Assembly: GCA_000012145.1 (NCBI GenBank)
Contig: CP000054.1
Location: 1-62,829, forward strand
DNA from: Rickettsia felis URRWXCal2
GTDB taxonomy: Bacteria > Pseudomonadota > Alphaproteobacteria > Rickettsiales > Rickettsiaceae
Direction of reading: 5' to 3'
Length of the DNA: 62,829 nucleotides
The notes under the pieces were generated by a model. It did no database searches. It was not told where the DNA came from and saw only the letters and a program-made list of their open reading frames with translations. The position numbers and the translations under genes were made by a program. Shown here in pieces: positions 46,377 to 55,763 of this stretch (position 1 is the stretch's first letter; the number at the start of each line of letters is the position of its first letter).

Positions 46377-47555
46377 AGTCAAGATTTGATCTTACAGATG
46401 CTATAAATTTTGCACCTGATTGTCAGTTAAATTTTGACTGTCAGACGAGTATTCAAGGTACAAGATCTCATTATTTTTTTCAATAGCTAATTTCTTACTA
46501 TCTTGAAAAGTTTGCATAGGAGTTTTACCATAACAATATTTTCCTGAATGTAGTCGTTCATTATTGAAATGCTCTAACCAAATATCAAGATCTAATTGTA
46601 AATCATCAAGATCTGTATAAATCTTTTTCCGCATTGCTGTATCAAAGAATTCTTGTTTCATGGTTTTATTAAAACGCTCACACATACCATTTGTTTGGGG
46701 AGAATATGCCTTAGTTGTAGTATGTTCTATACCTTCTATGCTAAGAAATAACTCAAAAGCATGATGCTCTATATTGCCCTTATATTCTGACCCACGATCT
46801 GTAAGAATACGCAGCATTGGTATCCCTTGCGTCTCATACCATGGTAACACCCGGTCATTAAGCATATCAGCAGCAGTAATTGCTGTTTTATCAGCATATA
46901 GTTTAGCATCCACTACTCTAGTATAGCTATCAATAAATACCTGAGAATAAACCTTACCTATACCTTTAAAATTACCTACATAACACGTATCCTGACATCC
47001 TAGATAACCTGGATGCTGCGTCTCAATCTCTCCATGTGCTTCTTTTTCATTACGACGCTTCTCTAGTACTTGTAACTGAGCTTCAGTCAGAACAATACCA
47101 TCCTGAGCCATCTTTGCTTCTAATGCTTTAAGCCTTTTACTGATATTGTTTAAATCATTACGTAACCAAATTGATCTCACTTCTCCGGGTGATACAAGTA
47201 TTCCACTCTTCTTAAGCTCATTTGATACTCTTAGCTGACCATATGCTGGATATTCTATTGCCATATCCATTACTGCCTTCTCTACCGCTGGATCAACTCA
47301 TTGGCTTTCTTCGACTAATTTCATATAACGCTTCTTCACCACCAGTTTCATATAGTTCTTTAAATCTGTAATAACTATCTCTACTATATCCCATCGCTTT
47401 ACATGCTGATGATATACTACCAAGACTCTTAGCTAATTCTAGTAAACCTAATTTTGACTTTATTATTTTTTGATTTAAGTTCATTGTGACCTTCCATTTT
47501 TTTATCTGTATTTTTAATACGTGATTTTTATTAAATGTAAGATCAAATGTCAACT
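46377..47555 (-). mobile_element. IS481-like insertion sequence
   Basis: The ends AGTCAAGATTTGATCTTACA and AGTTGACATTTGATCTTACA (reading inward) form terminal inverted repeats around an rve-type transposase. The right end abuts and partly forms the stop codon of the GH18-like gene. A solo end of the same element lies at 51495-51593 and a short match at about 60843. Confidence 0.85.
46401..47484 (-). pseudogene. IS481-like transposase, frameshifted
   Basis: ATG 47484 (GGAAGG upstream) starts [20 protein letters not shown], with an HTH ([19 protein letters not shown]). The frame ends after SRRKPMS at 47293. The next frame continues [20 protein letters not shown] and the integrase core: VYSQVFIDSYTRVVDAKLY, RILTDRGSEYKGN and TKAYSPQTNGMCERFNKTM (D, D and E). 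One indel near 47295 separates the DNA-binding and catalytic parts. Confidence 0.85.
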
Positions 47556-48309
47556 AGTACAATTTATTTAACCGTTTTTTGATAATCTTATAATGATTTG
47601 GAGTCAACTCATCATATCGCCATATAAATAACCCCCCTAAATTCAAATCAATAATTTGATCTAGAAAGTAATTTAAATTCCAGTCTGTCAGACCCAAAGT
47701 AGTCAAGGCTAACACAATTTTATCTTGTTCTATGCCATAAGAGATGCTTTGTACTAATGCTTGTTTTACATTATTGATAATATCATTTTGATTCCACATT
47801 GCGGCAGCGTAACAATAATGCACTAATCTATCACATTGACCTGATGCGATAATCGCCTTAACTTTGTCGGTAATCTTCTTCCCTTTTTCTGTATTGGGAT
47901 GGTTATAAGAATAACCTGCAATAAAACCAAAACTGGTTTCTTTACTATTTTCTTTGAGTTTTTCCATTGTTTTTATAACAAATGCAGTGTTCATATTACA
48001 CTCGTCATCAAAATCAACACCATCCCAACCATTATTAATGGTCGCAGATATAATGCGGGATACGTCATTCATACTAGAGGGCTTTTCTTCAGGAGCACAT
48101 CCTCCCCCGCCATAAACCCAAAGCCTTTTACCTGTAAAACAAGGATTATTATCTGGTTTTTGTTCATTTTCTGGACTCCACCCCGGAGAAGCCATGCTTC
48201 CTGTTGTTAGTTCTTCAAGATTTGTCACCATACCATACATTATATAGTCAAATTCATTAAATGGGTAACGAGTTAAAGACATACTCCAACCACCAAGTAA
48301 TTTACTCAT
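47554..48309 (-). CDS. GH18-like glycoside hydrolase (chitinase-type)
   Basis: This 251-aa protein carries the GH18 active-site motif GWDGVDFDDE (DxxDxDxE, residues 96-103, catalytic Glu103) and the barrel-closing GGLFIWRYDEL near the C-terminus. Other strand motifs are FDYIMYGMVTN and LVHYCYAAAMWNQ. GH18 enzymes cleave beta-1,4-linked GlcNAc polymers such as chitin, or glycoprotein cores. No signal peptide is present. The frame can be extended to 48324, but AAGGG lies properly before ATG 48309. The stop codon overlaps the IS481-like end, so a few C-terminal residues may be lost. An intact GH84-like gene lies 3.6 kb away. Confidence 0.78.
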   Translation of the reverse strand: MSKLLGGWSMSLTRYPFNEFDYIMYGMVTNLEELTTGSMASPGWSPENEQKPDNNPCFTGKRLWVYGGGGCAPEEKPSSMNDVSRIISATINNGWDGVDFDDECNMNTAFVIKTMEKLKENSKETSFGFIAGYSYNHPNTEKGKKITDKVKAIIASGQCDRLVHYCYAAAMWNQNDIINNVKQALVQSISYGIEQDKIVLALTTLGLTDWNLNYFLDQIIDLNLGGLFIWRYDELTPNHYKIIKKRLNKLY

Positions 48310-48409
48310 ACACACCCTTTTCATTTTTGTTATTGGCAGTAGTACAAAACAGATAATCCTGAGTACTAAGTCTATAATCTTTATGATCTTTAGTCCAATA
48401 ATAAGTCAT
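48302..48409 (-). pseudogene. WGR-domain N-terminal fragment
   Basis: MTYYWTKDHKDYRLSTQDYL matches the first residues of the WGR exonuclease at 33232. It then runs into unrelated codons and stops inside the GH18-like gene start. It is a broken copy joined upstream of the GH18-like gene. Confidence 0.7.
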
Positions 48410-48458
48410 AATAGATTTTGGATTAGCGATTTTTTGCTGTAATGCACGCTATTACATG

Positions 48459-48923
48459 TTATGATATTTTAATTTTCTTAGCCTTACTTTGTTCTTTTTT
48501 AGGTATTTTTATAGACAATATACCATCCTTAAAGTTTGCTGTTACATGTTCTTCATCCACATTAGATGGTAAACTAATGGAGCGAGAGAAAGAGCCATAA
48601 TATCGTTCTTTCATATGATAATTATGATCTTTTTTCTCAGTCGATTGTTCCTTTTTACCATCAATAGTTAAGATATTACTATCTATTTTAAGGTCAATAT
48701 TATCCTGCGTTACACCAGGTAACTCTACCTCTAAATGATATTCAGATTCATTTTCAGTAATATCTGTTCTAGGTGACAATATTTTATTATTGTAATGGGT
48801 AGGGTAAGAAAATGAAGCTATTTCATTAAAGAAATTATTAAAAACATCGTCAACATAACTTTGTTTATTTGTATGATGTTGTAATTCAGATTTATTTCTA
48901 ATACGTGGTAAATTAAAAGACAT
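48459..48923 (-). CDS. hsp20: Small heat-shock protein (Hsp20), cytoplasmic
   Basis: This 154-aa alpha-crystallin-type chaperone has the domain from about residue 50: YHLEVELPGVTQDNIDLKI, ILTIDGKKEQ, ERYYGSFSRSISLPSNVDEE and the C-terminal signature FKDGILSIKIPKK. It binds unfolding proteins without ATP. ATG 48923 is preceded by GGAGG at ideal distance; the frame's earlier ATG at 48950 is not. A second Hsp20 with a signal peptide lies immediately upstream in the same direction. Plasmid-borne hsp genes are known in several Rickettsia plasmids. Confidence 0.93.
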   Translation of the reverse strand: MSFNLPRIRNKSELQHHTNKQSYVDDVFNNFFNEIASFSYPTHYNNKILSPRTDITENESEYHLEVELPGVTQDNIDLKIDSNILTIDGKKEQSTEKKDHNYHMKERYYGSFSRSISLPSNVDEEHVTANFKDGILSIKIPKKEQSKAKKIKIS

Positions 48924-48993
48924 AAGTACCTCCATAAGTTTATTAAACATTGATTTAGTCTTAATTTAGCAAAATTTAAATAAATATTCTCAC

Positions 48994-49521
48994 CTATTGA
49001 ATTGGTATTTCTTTCGCATCTTTCTCCTTAACTTCGATACGAGGTAGAGTAATCGTCAAAATACCATTCTTTAAGTTTGAAGAAATATTGTTTTGATCTA
49101 CATCTTCATATAAAGAAACGACATAATTGAAGTTTCGTTTTGTATAATCATCTGAAGCTTCAGATTTATTATTTTGTTCTACGTTGCCGGTGATAAATAA
49201 TTTATTACTATTTACTTTGACTTTAATTTGGCTTTTATCATACCCCGGCACTTCTAGTACTAAGATATATTGCTTGTCTTGAGTAATAAACTTAGTTCTT
49301 ATAGCACTGGAGCTATATGCAGATAGTTTATGCTCAAACATATTATCCAAGTAGTAATCAAAAATAGAAAAAGGGCGTAGGTCAGGAGGATGTTGTAAGT
49401 AAGCAGTTTGAGATTTATTATCAGGTTTACTCACATTATCAGCTGCAATAACTGGATGACCAGTCAATAAAATGACAGTAATACCGGATAGCAAATATGA
49501 TTTAATATTGTTATATAACAT
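48994..49521 (-). CDS. Hsp20-like protein with a signal peptide
   Basis: This 175-aa product begins MLYNNIKSYLLSGITVILLT with cleavage likely after VIAA, so the chaperone should be exported to the periplasm. An alpha-crystallin domain follows: KQYILVLEVPGYDKSQIKV, KLFITGNVEQ and LKNGILTITLPRIEVKEK. AGAGG precedes ATG 49521; the longer frame to 49584 would bury the signal. Most bacterial Hsp20s are cytoplasmic, so an exported one is unusual. It lies 71 bp upstream of the cytoplasmic hsp20 and may be co-transcribed. Confidence 0.85.
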   Translation of the reverse strand: MLYNNIKSYLLSGITVILLTGHPVIAADNVSKPDNKSQTAYLQHPPDLRPFSIFDYYLDNMFEHKLSAYSSSAIRTKFITQDKQYILVLEVPGYDKSQIKVKVNSNKLFITGNVEQNNKSEASDDYTKRNFNYVVSLYEDVDQNNISSNLKNGILTITLPRIEVKEKDAKEIPIQ

Positions 49522-49640
49522 ACATACCTCTTTTAGATTTATATAATATATAAGATTTGTGATCTCACTTAAGTAAGTGTTCACACTTAAAATATAAGTA
49601 GTGCATGAGGAAAATTCAATGGTACAACAGTATGAGTATT

Positions 49641-50183
49641 TTATCCCATAAATCTATCACAAGGGTTTATGGTTTGTACTGGGATATTATAGGGCGTTTT
49701 GTAAACATTAGAATTCAGGAATGTTAGCTCTGTTTCGAGAGTATCTTCAAATACTTCAATCATCCAAGCTTTATAATTTGCTTGTGGATTGATAGACCAG
49801 CGATAGCCTCTAGATTTAAGTAAATCTTTAGAGTCATAAGGGGCATTGTGTACCCAAACATTAAATCTGGTTTTATGGCAATTATTAAGTAATTGTTTTA
49901 ATACTAGTGTTTTAGTAATAGGTAAGGTTTGAGCAAGTAAATGCAACCCAGCGCGGCAGTCTATAACAGCTCTGTGTCCCTCATAAAAGAAATTATATTT
50001 ATAAGTAAGATATTCTAGTTTATGGCTTTCTATTTTCTCAGCTTTCCAATCAATATCAACTCTTGAGCATCCCCATACTTTGGTTATAACTTCAGGAAAC
50101 ATTTTATCAAAAAAAGGTCTATCAAATGCAGCATTGTGGGCAATGATAATATCAACTTCTTCAAGAAACTTGAGTCTTATCAA
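49641..50183 (-). pseudogene. DEDDh exonuclease C-terminal half, cut by an IS256-type element
   Basis: The frame matches the second half of the exonuclease at 33232: VDIIIAHNAAFDRPFF (Exo II), YEGHRAVIDCRAGLHLLAQT (Exo III) and the same C-terminal module (SRGYRWSINPQANYKAWMIE). Exo I and the WGR domain are missing because the IS256-type element ends at 50185. The WGR pieces at 48302 or 59533 may be from the same ancestral copy. Confidence 0.85.
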
Positions 50184-50184
50184 T

Positions 50185-51480
50185 TAAGTGTGTAAACTTT
50201 TCCAAAGGACTAGATTCTTTCTTCAAATTTTATTAAAAAATGAGCCATAGCCGCATTCCAATTTGGGATAGGCATGGACCATTTTTTGGTCATGTAGTCA
50301 ATTGCTAAATATAAGCTTTTAAAAACAGCATTATCATTTGGAAAAAGACGTTTATTTTTTGTAACTTTTCGGAGTTGACTATTAACGGATTCCACAGCAT
50401 TTGTTGTATAAATTATTTTCCTTATTTCTTCAGGATATCCTAAAATCATTAGATTATCCCAATGAATATACCAAGATTTAGCAATTTGAGGATATTGTTT
50501 ACTCCATTTAGATTCAAAAGCCTCTAAAGCGGAAAGTGCTTCTTTTTCTGTGTTAGCTGTATAAATAGGTTTTAAATCACCAGCAAGCTCTTTCCGGTCC
50601 TTATATGATACATATCGTAAACTATTTCTAATTTGATGTACAATACATAATTGATGCTCTGTCTTTGGAAAAACAGCACCTATAGCTTCAGACATACCGT
50701 TAAGATTATCACTACATGCTATCAGTATGTCTTGCATACCTCTATTTTTCATCTCAGTAAAATTACCAAGCCAAAATTTAGCCTCTTCATTCTCGCTGAT
50801 CCACAGTCCTAAAATATCTTTCCGCCCTTCTAAATCAATGCCTAAGGCAACATATACTGATTTGTTGATAATCCGCTTATCTTGACGTACTTTTACTACC
50901 AAACAATCAAAAAATACTATGGCATATACTGGATCTAATGGACGGCTCTGCCATAGCTTAACATCCTCTATTATATCATCTGTAATCCTACGATTAAGCT
51001 CTCGCTTACATCAGCTCCATATAACTCCTGAAGCTGTAATTTTATATCTGATAAACTCATCCCTTTAGCATATAAGGATAGTACTTTATCATCAAAACCA
51101 TCAAGTCTTCTTTGACGCTTCGCTACTAATGATGGTTCAAAGCTACTATTTCTATCTCTTGGCACTTCAATCTCAACAGCACCATTCTTTGTAATCAGAT
51201 TCTTTGTGTTATAACCATTACGTGAATTCTGGGCATCACTTTGATTATACTTGCTATATCCTAAATGATTATTCATCTCAGACTGTAGTGCTTTCTCTAC
51301 AAGGTGCTTGGTTAGTTCTTTTAATAAACCATCTTCCTTGAATAAAGTTGATACATCTGTATCATTATTGATCAATAAATCTATCGCTTGATTCATTGCA
51401 GCATTTTGTTTCTGTGGCATTGTAATCCCTCTTTTTGTTATATTTTCTTTTATATAACCTTTGAGAAATTTACACACTTA
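50185..51480 (-). mobile_element. IS256-family element, copy 2
   Basis: It has the same terminal repeats TAAGTGTGTAAA as copy 1, in inverted orientation relative to it, 18.6 kb away. It interrupts an exonuclease gene on one side and borders an IS481-type relic on the other. Confidence 0.88.
50210..51420 (-). pseudogene. IS256-family transposase, one frameshift
   Basis: The product begins MPQKQNAAMNQAIDLLINND. The frame breaks near 50990 (after DVSESLI) and continues with VYAIVFFDCLVVKVRQDK, the DDE core, to EERI at 50210. It retains the middle part that is broken in copy 1, and copy 1 retains the part broken here, so together the two show the intact sequence. Confidence 0.85.
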
Positions 51481-51494
51481 TTTGGACAGAGCCA

Positions 51495-51593
51495 AATAAT
51501 GAGATCTTGTATCTTGAATACTCGTCTGACAGTCAAAATTTAACTGACAATCAGGTACAAAATTTATAGCATCTGTAAGATCAAATCTTGACT
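51495..51593 (+). mobile_element. Solo end of the IS481-like element
   Basis: These bases equal the last part of the IS481-like transposase gene and its terminal repeat (46377-46476) in opposite orientation. The rest of the element is missing. Confidence 0.8.
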
Positions 51594-51600
51594 TCTACAT

Positions 51601-51830
51601 TTTATATCTAAAGTTACAGGACTATCTATTCAAGAGCTCAACAATCTTCTTAAACTTAAATCCTAACTATTCTTTGTTAGAAAGTAGTATATTCTACTTT
51701 CCATCTGTATTTCTTAATTAATTTAATTTTTTGTACTTACTACTTGCTTCTTTTGCTCTATGATGCTTTTAACTCTTCTCTACGGCTCTTGTAGCAAATC
51801 TTATTATCTAGATTAAACGACTCCTCTGTA
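51601..51830. pseudogene. Relics: Rpn tail and small coiled-coil gene
   Basis: The plus strand encodes ISKVTGLSIQELNNLLKLKS (Rpn C-terminus) up to about 51666. The minus strand from about 51830 to 51718 encodes DNKICYKSRREELK, a decayed third copy of the small protein at 31702 and 52982. The pair Rpn tail plus small gene repeats the arrangement at 31544-31908. Confidence 0.65.
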
Positions 51831-51890
51831 CTAGTGCCTGTGAAAATTTATAGGTTTCGTTCTACTTAGTCCTTGAATTTTCATTTAACT

Positions 51891-52964
51891 TTATATTTCT
51901 TGTGATCCCCCCAATAACTTGATAATTTCATGCGTATATTGCTGTTCGTTTATCTCAGCAAACAAGGAGAATAGCTCTTTCATACGTTTGATATTTGATG
52001 TTTCAGTTCGATTAATACCATTTAATTCAAAATATGGTAAGTTTTGATCTATAGCTTGTGCTAAATCTTTTCCACATAGTTCTATAAGTTTTTCTATATA
52101 TATTTCACGCTTATTATATTTCTCTGAAGAAAATAAACATTGAGCTGTAGATAACGGAATTTTTGACATATTTGGTTGTATCATAGGATTAAAAGCTATC
52201 GATGGAGTCCAAGAAGAAAGCTCCTGAGGTCTATCTATACCTGAAATACGCAAATGATCCTTTAGGTAAGTCGGATCATTAACTGGATAATTATCCCATA
52301 TTAATACCTTACGTCCTAGTTTATTAGAAATATTATCTAATTCTTTTTGAGAATAACCATCACTCATAATATGTTCTCCAGTCCAAAATATAGAAAACTT
52401 TTGATCTAACTGACTAAAATCAGCAAAATAACTTTCAGGAGTTGGTCCTAACACACGTTGTAAAATTTGATCATTACTGTAATAGCTTGGAACAGAGGCA
52501 AAATTCTGGGCATTACTTCTTTGTGCGATGTACTCAGCAACCTGTACTTGCCCCACTCCCAAGTCAGGAACAATTGAGTCTTTATTGATATCATCGAAAA
52601 ATATACCTAGAATAGTAGGATTAATATTATTGATTTGAGTGATTTTCTGTTGTAGTACTTTTTCTACTTTCTCTATATCTTTTAAGTTATTAAGCCCTAG
52701 TGGACTCAATCCAATACCGAAAGCTACACCTTTTTCTTCAAAAGTATCACGGATATTTTTTAATTCCTGAACACGTGATTCAGTAAAAAATATATTCCAA
52801 TTATCACGTAACAACTTATCCATCTTTGGTGCATAGATAAAATATTTATACCCGTATTTCTTACAAAAATCAGCATATTCAATTAGTACTTCATTAGACC
52901 ATACTGGTCCGTAATACCCCATTATAATTCCATACGAAAACGTATCTAACGAAAAAATATTCAT
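51891..52964 (-). CDS. GH84-like beta-N-acetylglucosaminidase (O-GlcNAcase/hyaluronidase type)
   Basis: This 357-aa protein matches the GH84 barrel: IIMGYYGPVWS at the start, KYFIYAPKMDKLLRDNW, FGIGLSPLGLNN, the catalytic pair in GIFFDDI (Asp124, Asp125), FWTGEHIMSDGYSQKELDN and KVLIWDNYPVND. These are the substrate-binding and catalytic blocks of O-GlcNAcase and clostridial NagJ. GH84 enzymes remove GlcNAc from Ser/Thr of proteins or act on hyaluronan-like substrates. There is no signal peptide, and only the catalytic domain plus a short helical tail is present. The frame is intact amid IS debris, suggesting use. R. felis plasmid annotation calls a similar gene hyaluronidase, as I recall. 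Confidence 0.85.
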   Translation of the reverse strand: MNIFSLDTFSYGIIMGYYGPVWSNEVLIEYADFCKKYGYKYFIYAPKMDKLLRDNWNIFFTESRVQELKNIRDTFEEKGVAFGIGLSPLGLNNLKDIEKVEKVLQQKITQINNINPTILGIFFDDINKDSIVPDLGVGQVQVAEYIAQRSNAQNFASVPSYYSNDQILQRVLGPTPESYFADFSQLDQKFSIFWTGEHIMSDGYSQKELDNISNKLGRKVLIWDNYPVNDPTYLKDHLRISGIDRPQELSSWTPSIAFNPMIQPNMSKIPLSTAQCLFSSEKYNKREIYIEKLIELCGKDLAQAIDQNLPYFELNGINRTETSNIKRMKELFSLFAEINEQQYTHEIIKLLGGSQEI

Positions 52965-52981
52965 AAATTATCCTATCAGTT

Positions 52982-53200
52982 TTATTTCTGCACTTTAGTT
53001 TTTACTATTTGTTTCTTTTTCTCTAATAAGCCCTTAACTCTAATATTTAATTCTTCCCTTCTTTTTTTGTAACAAATCCTATTGTCTTGATTTAGTGCCT
53101 CTTCTGTTATGGCACTGCTTGCGTTTGCATTTAATATAGCTTCTTGATTACTGTATTTTCCGTTTAGATGTTTCTGAAAGTTCTGATATTGTGATTTCAT
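52982..53200 (-). CDS. Small charged coiled-coil protein (paralog of 31702)
   Basis: This 72-aa frame (MKSQYQNFQKHLNGKYSNQE, NQDNRICYKKRREELNIRVK) is paralogous to the frame at 31702..31908. It ends 17 bp before the GH84-like gene in the same direction. The 130 bp upstream also resemble the region before the first resolvase gene, so a block was duplicated here. Function unknown. Confidence 0.55.
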   Translation of the reverse strand: MKSQYQNFQKHLNGKYSNQEAILNANASSAITEEALNQDNRICYKKRREELNIRVKGLLEKKKQIVKTKVQK

Positions 53201-53563
53201 TTTTCGAAAATTTGAAAGGTTAGTGGATTTAATTTAACTCTACCTGAAATATTGTTTTTGGTCAAAAGATATTCTTAAGGCACGGAAGATGTATGAAGCT
53301 GTAAAACAGTATATTATACCGATTAGTAGACAGTAATATTTTTACTATAGCAGTATATTATTTTGGTTAGATTTTTCATGTATGGACCTCCTGTAGAATG
53401 CAAGAAAAAAATAACGTTAGTCCATCGGCTTCTCAACGAGCCACTGAAAAAATCAGTTTTTTTGTAAGCTAAGGTTTGTCTTATTTACCATCAATATTAT
53501 TATCTCACGCATATTCCAGATTGGAATCTCTTGCATATTCTTTTTGTTTACCTATTCATTATA

Positions 53564-53676
53564 TATAGCTAAACCACTATAAACCAGTTATGAAGAATAA
53601 TTTCTAAATACTGATTATTATATTAATATACCAAAAAGGTATAACCATTTTATTATAGTGTAGTGGTTTAGCTATA
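53564..53676. repeat. Inverted repeat of about 16 bp around an AT-rich loop
   Basis: TATAGCTAAACCACTA near 53565 is inverted as TAGTGGTTTAGCTATA near 53661. It lies in the gene-free stretch 53201-53722 next to the IS110-type gene and may be an IS end or a small palindromic repeat. The rest of the stretch holds nothing recognised. Confidence 0.5.
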
Positions 53677-53722
53677 AATCACTATTTATGTTAATTATAA
53701 TAGTTCTGTTGCTACACACTCT

Positions 53723-54772
53723 TTAGCTGCAAACTTTACTCTCCACATAATCATCTCCTGATCTGAGTACGGCAAACACAACTCTTGCCAATTTATTAGC
53801 TATGGCAACTGTTGTTTTATTATGACCACTTCGCTCAGATAAATTAAACATCCATTGCGTAAATTTGCTAAAATCTTTTTTAGATTTCTGTTCTTCCGAT
53901 GTGAATCTTATCTTGGCATTTAGTACAGCTCTAGCCCCCTGAATTAATAAAGTGCGTAAGTATACATCACCTCGCTTGCTAATTCCAAACAGCTTATCTT
54001 TTCCACCACTTGAATGTTGTCTTGGCACTAATCCTAGCCATGCCGATAATTGCCTGCCATTGTCAAAATTTGTAGCACTACCTATTGATGCTATTAAAGC
54101 AGTAGCAGTAATTAAACCAAGACCAGGTATAGTTGTTAATCGTTGATATTGAGTTAGGTTGCTAGTGATTATTTTTAATCTTTTTTCTATCTCTTTTATT
54201 TTTTTATTATTATCCAAAAACTCCTCTTTCAGTTCACTAAATGTTTGATAACCTAGCTGGCTTAAATTTCCTTCATCTAAAATTTCGGTTAATTTTGTCA
54301 TAACCTTATTTATCCCTTGAGGAATAATAAAACCAAATTCATGTAGTAGACCCCTAATTTCATTAGCAAGTGCCGTACGATTTTTTATCAATCTCTCTCT
54401 TACTCTATGAATTGATAAAATATCTTGTTGTTCTACAGTTTTAATTGGTACAAACCTCATATTTGGTCTGCTACTGCTTCACATATAGCTTCAGCATCAG
54501 CTTGATCGTTTTTATTAGTTTTGACATACGGTTTGACAAATTGTGGTGCCATCAGTTTTACTGTATGATCCAATTTAGTTATTTCTCTTGCCCAACTAGC
54601 TCCACCACAAGCTTCCGTCCCCACTAAACATTTTGGCAAATTAGCCATAAATGTTAAAATCTGTTCTCTCATCAATTTTTTCTTTAATACCGTATTACCA
54701 TTTTTATCTACACCATGAATTTGAAAAATTCTTTTTGCAATATCTATACCAACCAATTGTGGTAACTTCCAT
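53723..54772 (-). pseudogene. IS110-family transposase, two frameshifts
   Basis: ATG 54772 starts MEVTTI and shifts at a TTGG duplication near 54753. It continues VGIDIAKRIFQIHGVDKNGN, CLVGTEACGGASWAREITKL and KNDQADAEAICEAV (DEDD catalytic region). It shifts again near 54467, then reads RFVPIKTVEQQDILSIHRVR and the C-terminal domain LTTIPGLGLITATALIASIG with WLGLVPRQHSSGGKDKLFGI. Without the shifts it would be a full-length element. Frames overlap at ATGA, but the missing base shows an indel rather than programmed coupling. Confidence 0.85.
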
Positions 54773-54849
54773 ATGAACCTCCTGAATTAGTTGTTTTAAT
54801 ATATTTAAATTAACTCTAGAAGATTAGCAACTGCTTTTCATTCTGTATA

Positions 54850-55137
54850 TCAGAAGATCCATACCATTTGTTTAGCTTGCACTCTTTGTTTTGAACGAGC
54901 TAGTTTTGCAGCATGTTCTCTTGTTATTTCCCTTAAAGCTTTTAGCTGAGCAAGCCTTTTCTGGTTACGCTTACGTCTAGCTGTAACACCTGCATTTAAC
55001 CATTCATTTTCTTGAGCTAATTTTTTATTTAATTTTCGCAGGGCTGCTTCTTCTTGCTCTATAATAATATTTTGCCATTCGTTAAAATATTTGAATCCTT
55101 TATCGGATTTGCGTAAATGTGAGAGTGAGAAGTAGCG
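54850..55137 (-). pseudogene. Fragment of an ABC-F (Uup-like) ATPase
   Basis: The open stretch encodes SDKGFKYFNEWQNIIIEQEE, then ENEWLNAGVTARRKRNQKRL and AQLKALREITREHAAKLARS. The W..AG.TARR.RN..R...L..LR pattern is the linker between the two ATPase domains of Uup-type ABC-F proteins. Both ATPase domains are missing, and a stop lies right upstream. It is a chromosomal-type gene piece on the plasmid. Confidence 0.65.
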
Positions 55138-55164
55138 TTATTTAAAGTATCATGTATAGATTTT

Positions 55165-55455
55165 TTATCTGTCTCTTTTACTAGACGTATTTATATAATC
55201 TGTTTTGTTTGCCGCAGCACTAACAATACTATAAGATATGACATTAATGTTATCTTGTATAGAGTTATCACTTGAATTTATTAACTCCATTCTTTCGTGA
55301 TCGTCAGAATGTGAGCTAGAGGGGTTTGAAGTGTCATATGTAGCTTTTTTATATTTAGCCTTCTTACTAGAAATATCTATAATAGCATAATCTGGCCCAT
55401 CTGCCGAAGCACTATCACTGTAATATATTTTAGCTTTTTTACCATTAATCTCCAT
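55165..55455 (-). pseudogene. Gene fragment of unknown family
   Basis: The open stretch continues upstream of Met 55455 to about 55502 (YKSIPPLPDAYDPNLMEING) and then meets a stop. The product has a short ordered part (AKIYYSDSASADGPDYAIID) and a Ser/Asn/Asp-rich tail. It may be the end of a surface or effector gene cut by IS66-type insertion. No domain is recognised. Confidence 0.4.
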
Positions 55456-55503
55456 GAGATTAGGATCGTAAGCGTCTGGTAAAGGCGGTATAGATTTATA
55501 AGT

Positions 55504-55707
55504 TTAATCTAGTAAAATATTCCAGGGAAGGAGATCTTCAACTTTATTAGCTCTATAATCCTGAATTATTGCAAGTACTTTTTGTAAATATTTCCAAAGA
55601 TTGATGTGATTTAATTTAGCAGTTTTGATAATGGAATAAATAATAGAGGCAGTATGACCGCCACTGTCTGATCCAGCAAAAAGCCAATTTTTTCGTCCTA
55701 CTGACAA
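55504..55707 (-). pseudogene. IS66-family transposase C-terminal fragment
   Basis: VGRKNWLFAGSDSGGHTASI followed by LNHINLWKYLQKVLAIIQDY and VEDLLPWN is the highly conserved C-terminal part of IS66 TnpC transposases. The rest of the element is absent. Confidence 0.85.
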
Positions 55708-55736
55708 AAAAGAAATAGATTCCGAGTACCTAGGTC

Positions 55737-55752
55737 AAAGGGATATCCCTTT
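55737..55752. repeat. 16-bp palindrome between the IS66 remnant and the Rpn gene
   Basis: AAAGGGATATCCCTTT is perfectly palindromic, with partial outer pairing (GTACCTAGG / TACTTAGG). It follows the Rpn gene stop on the minus strand and may end that transcript. Confidence 0.45.
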
Positions 55753-55763
55753 GTACTTAGGGG

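Noticed and set aside
53201..53722. Possible gene in the stretch before the IS110-type transposase
   Set aside because: Only short frames, one inverted repeat and a duplicated upstream segment are visible; nothing coding can be supported.
54445..54480. Programmed frameshift in the IS110-type transposase
   Set aside because: The two frames overlap by ATGA, but a missing base relative to the usual ARPNMRFVP motif and a second indel near the start point to decay.
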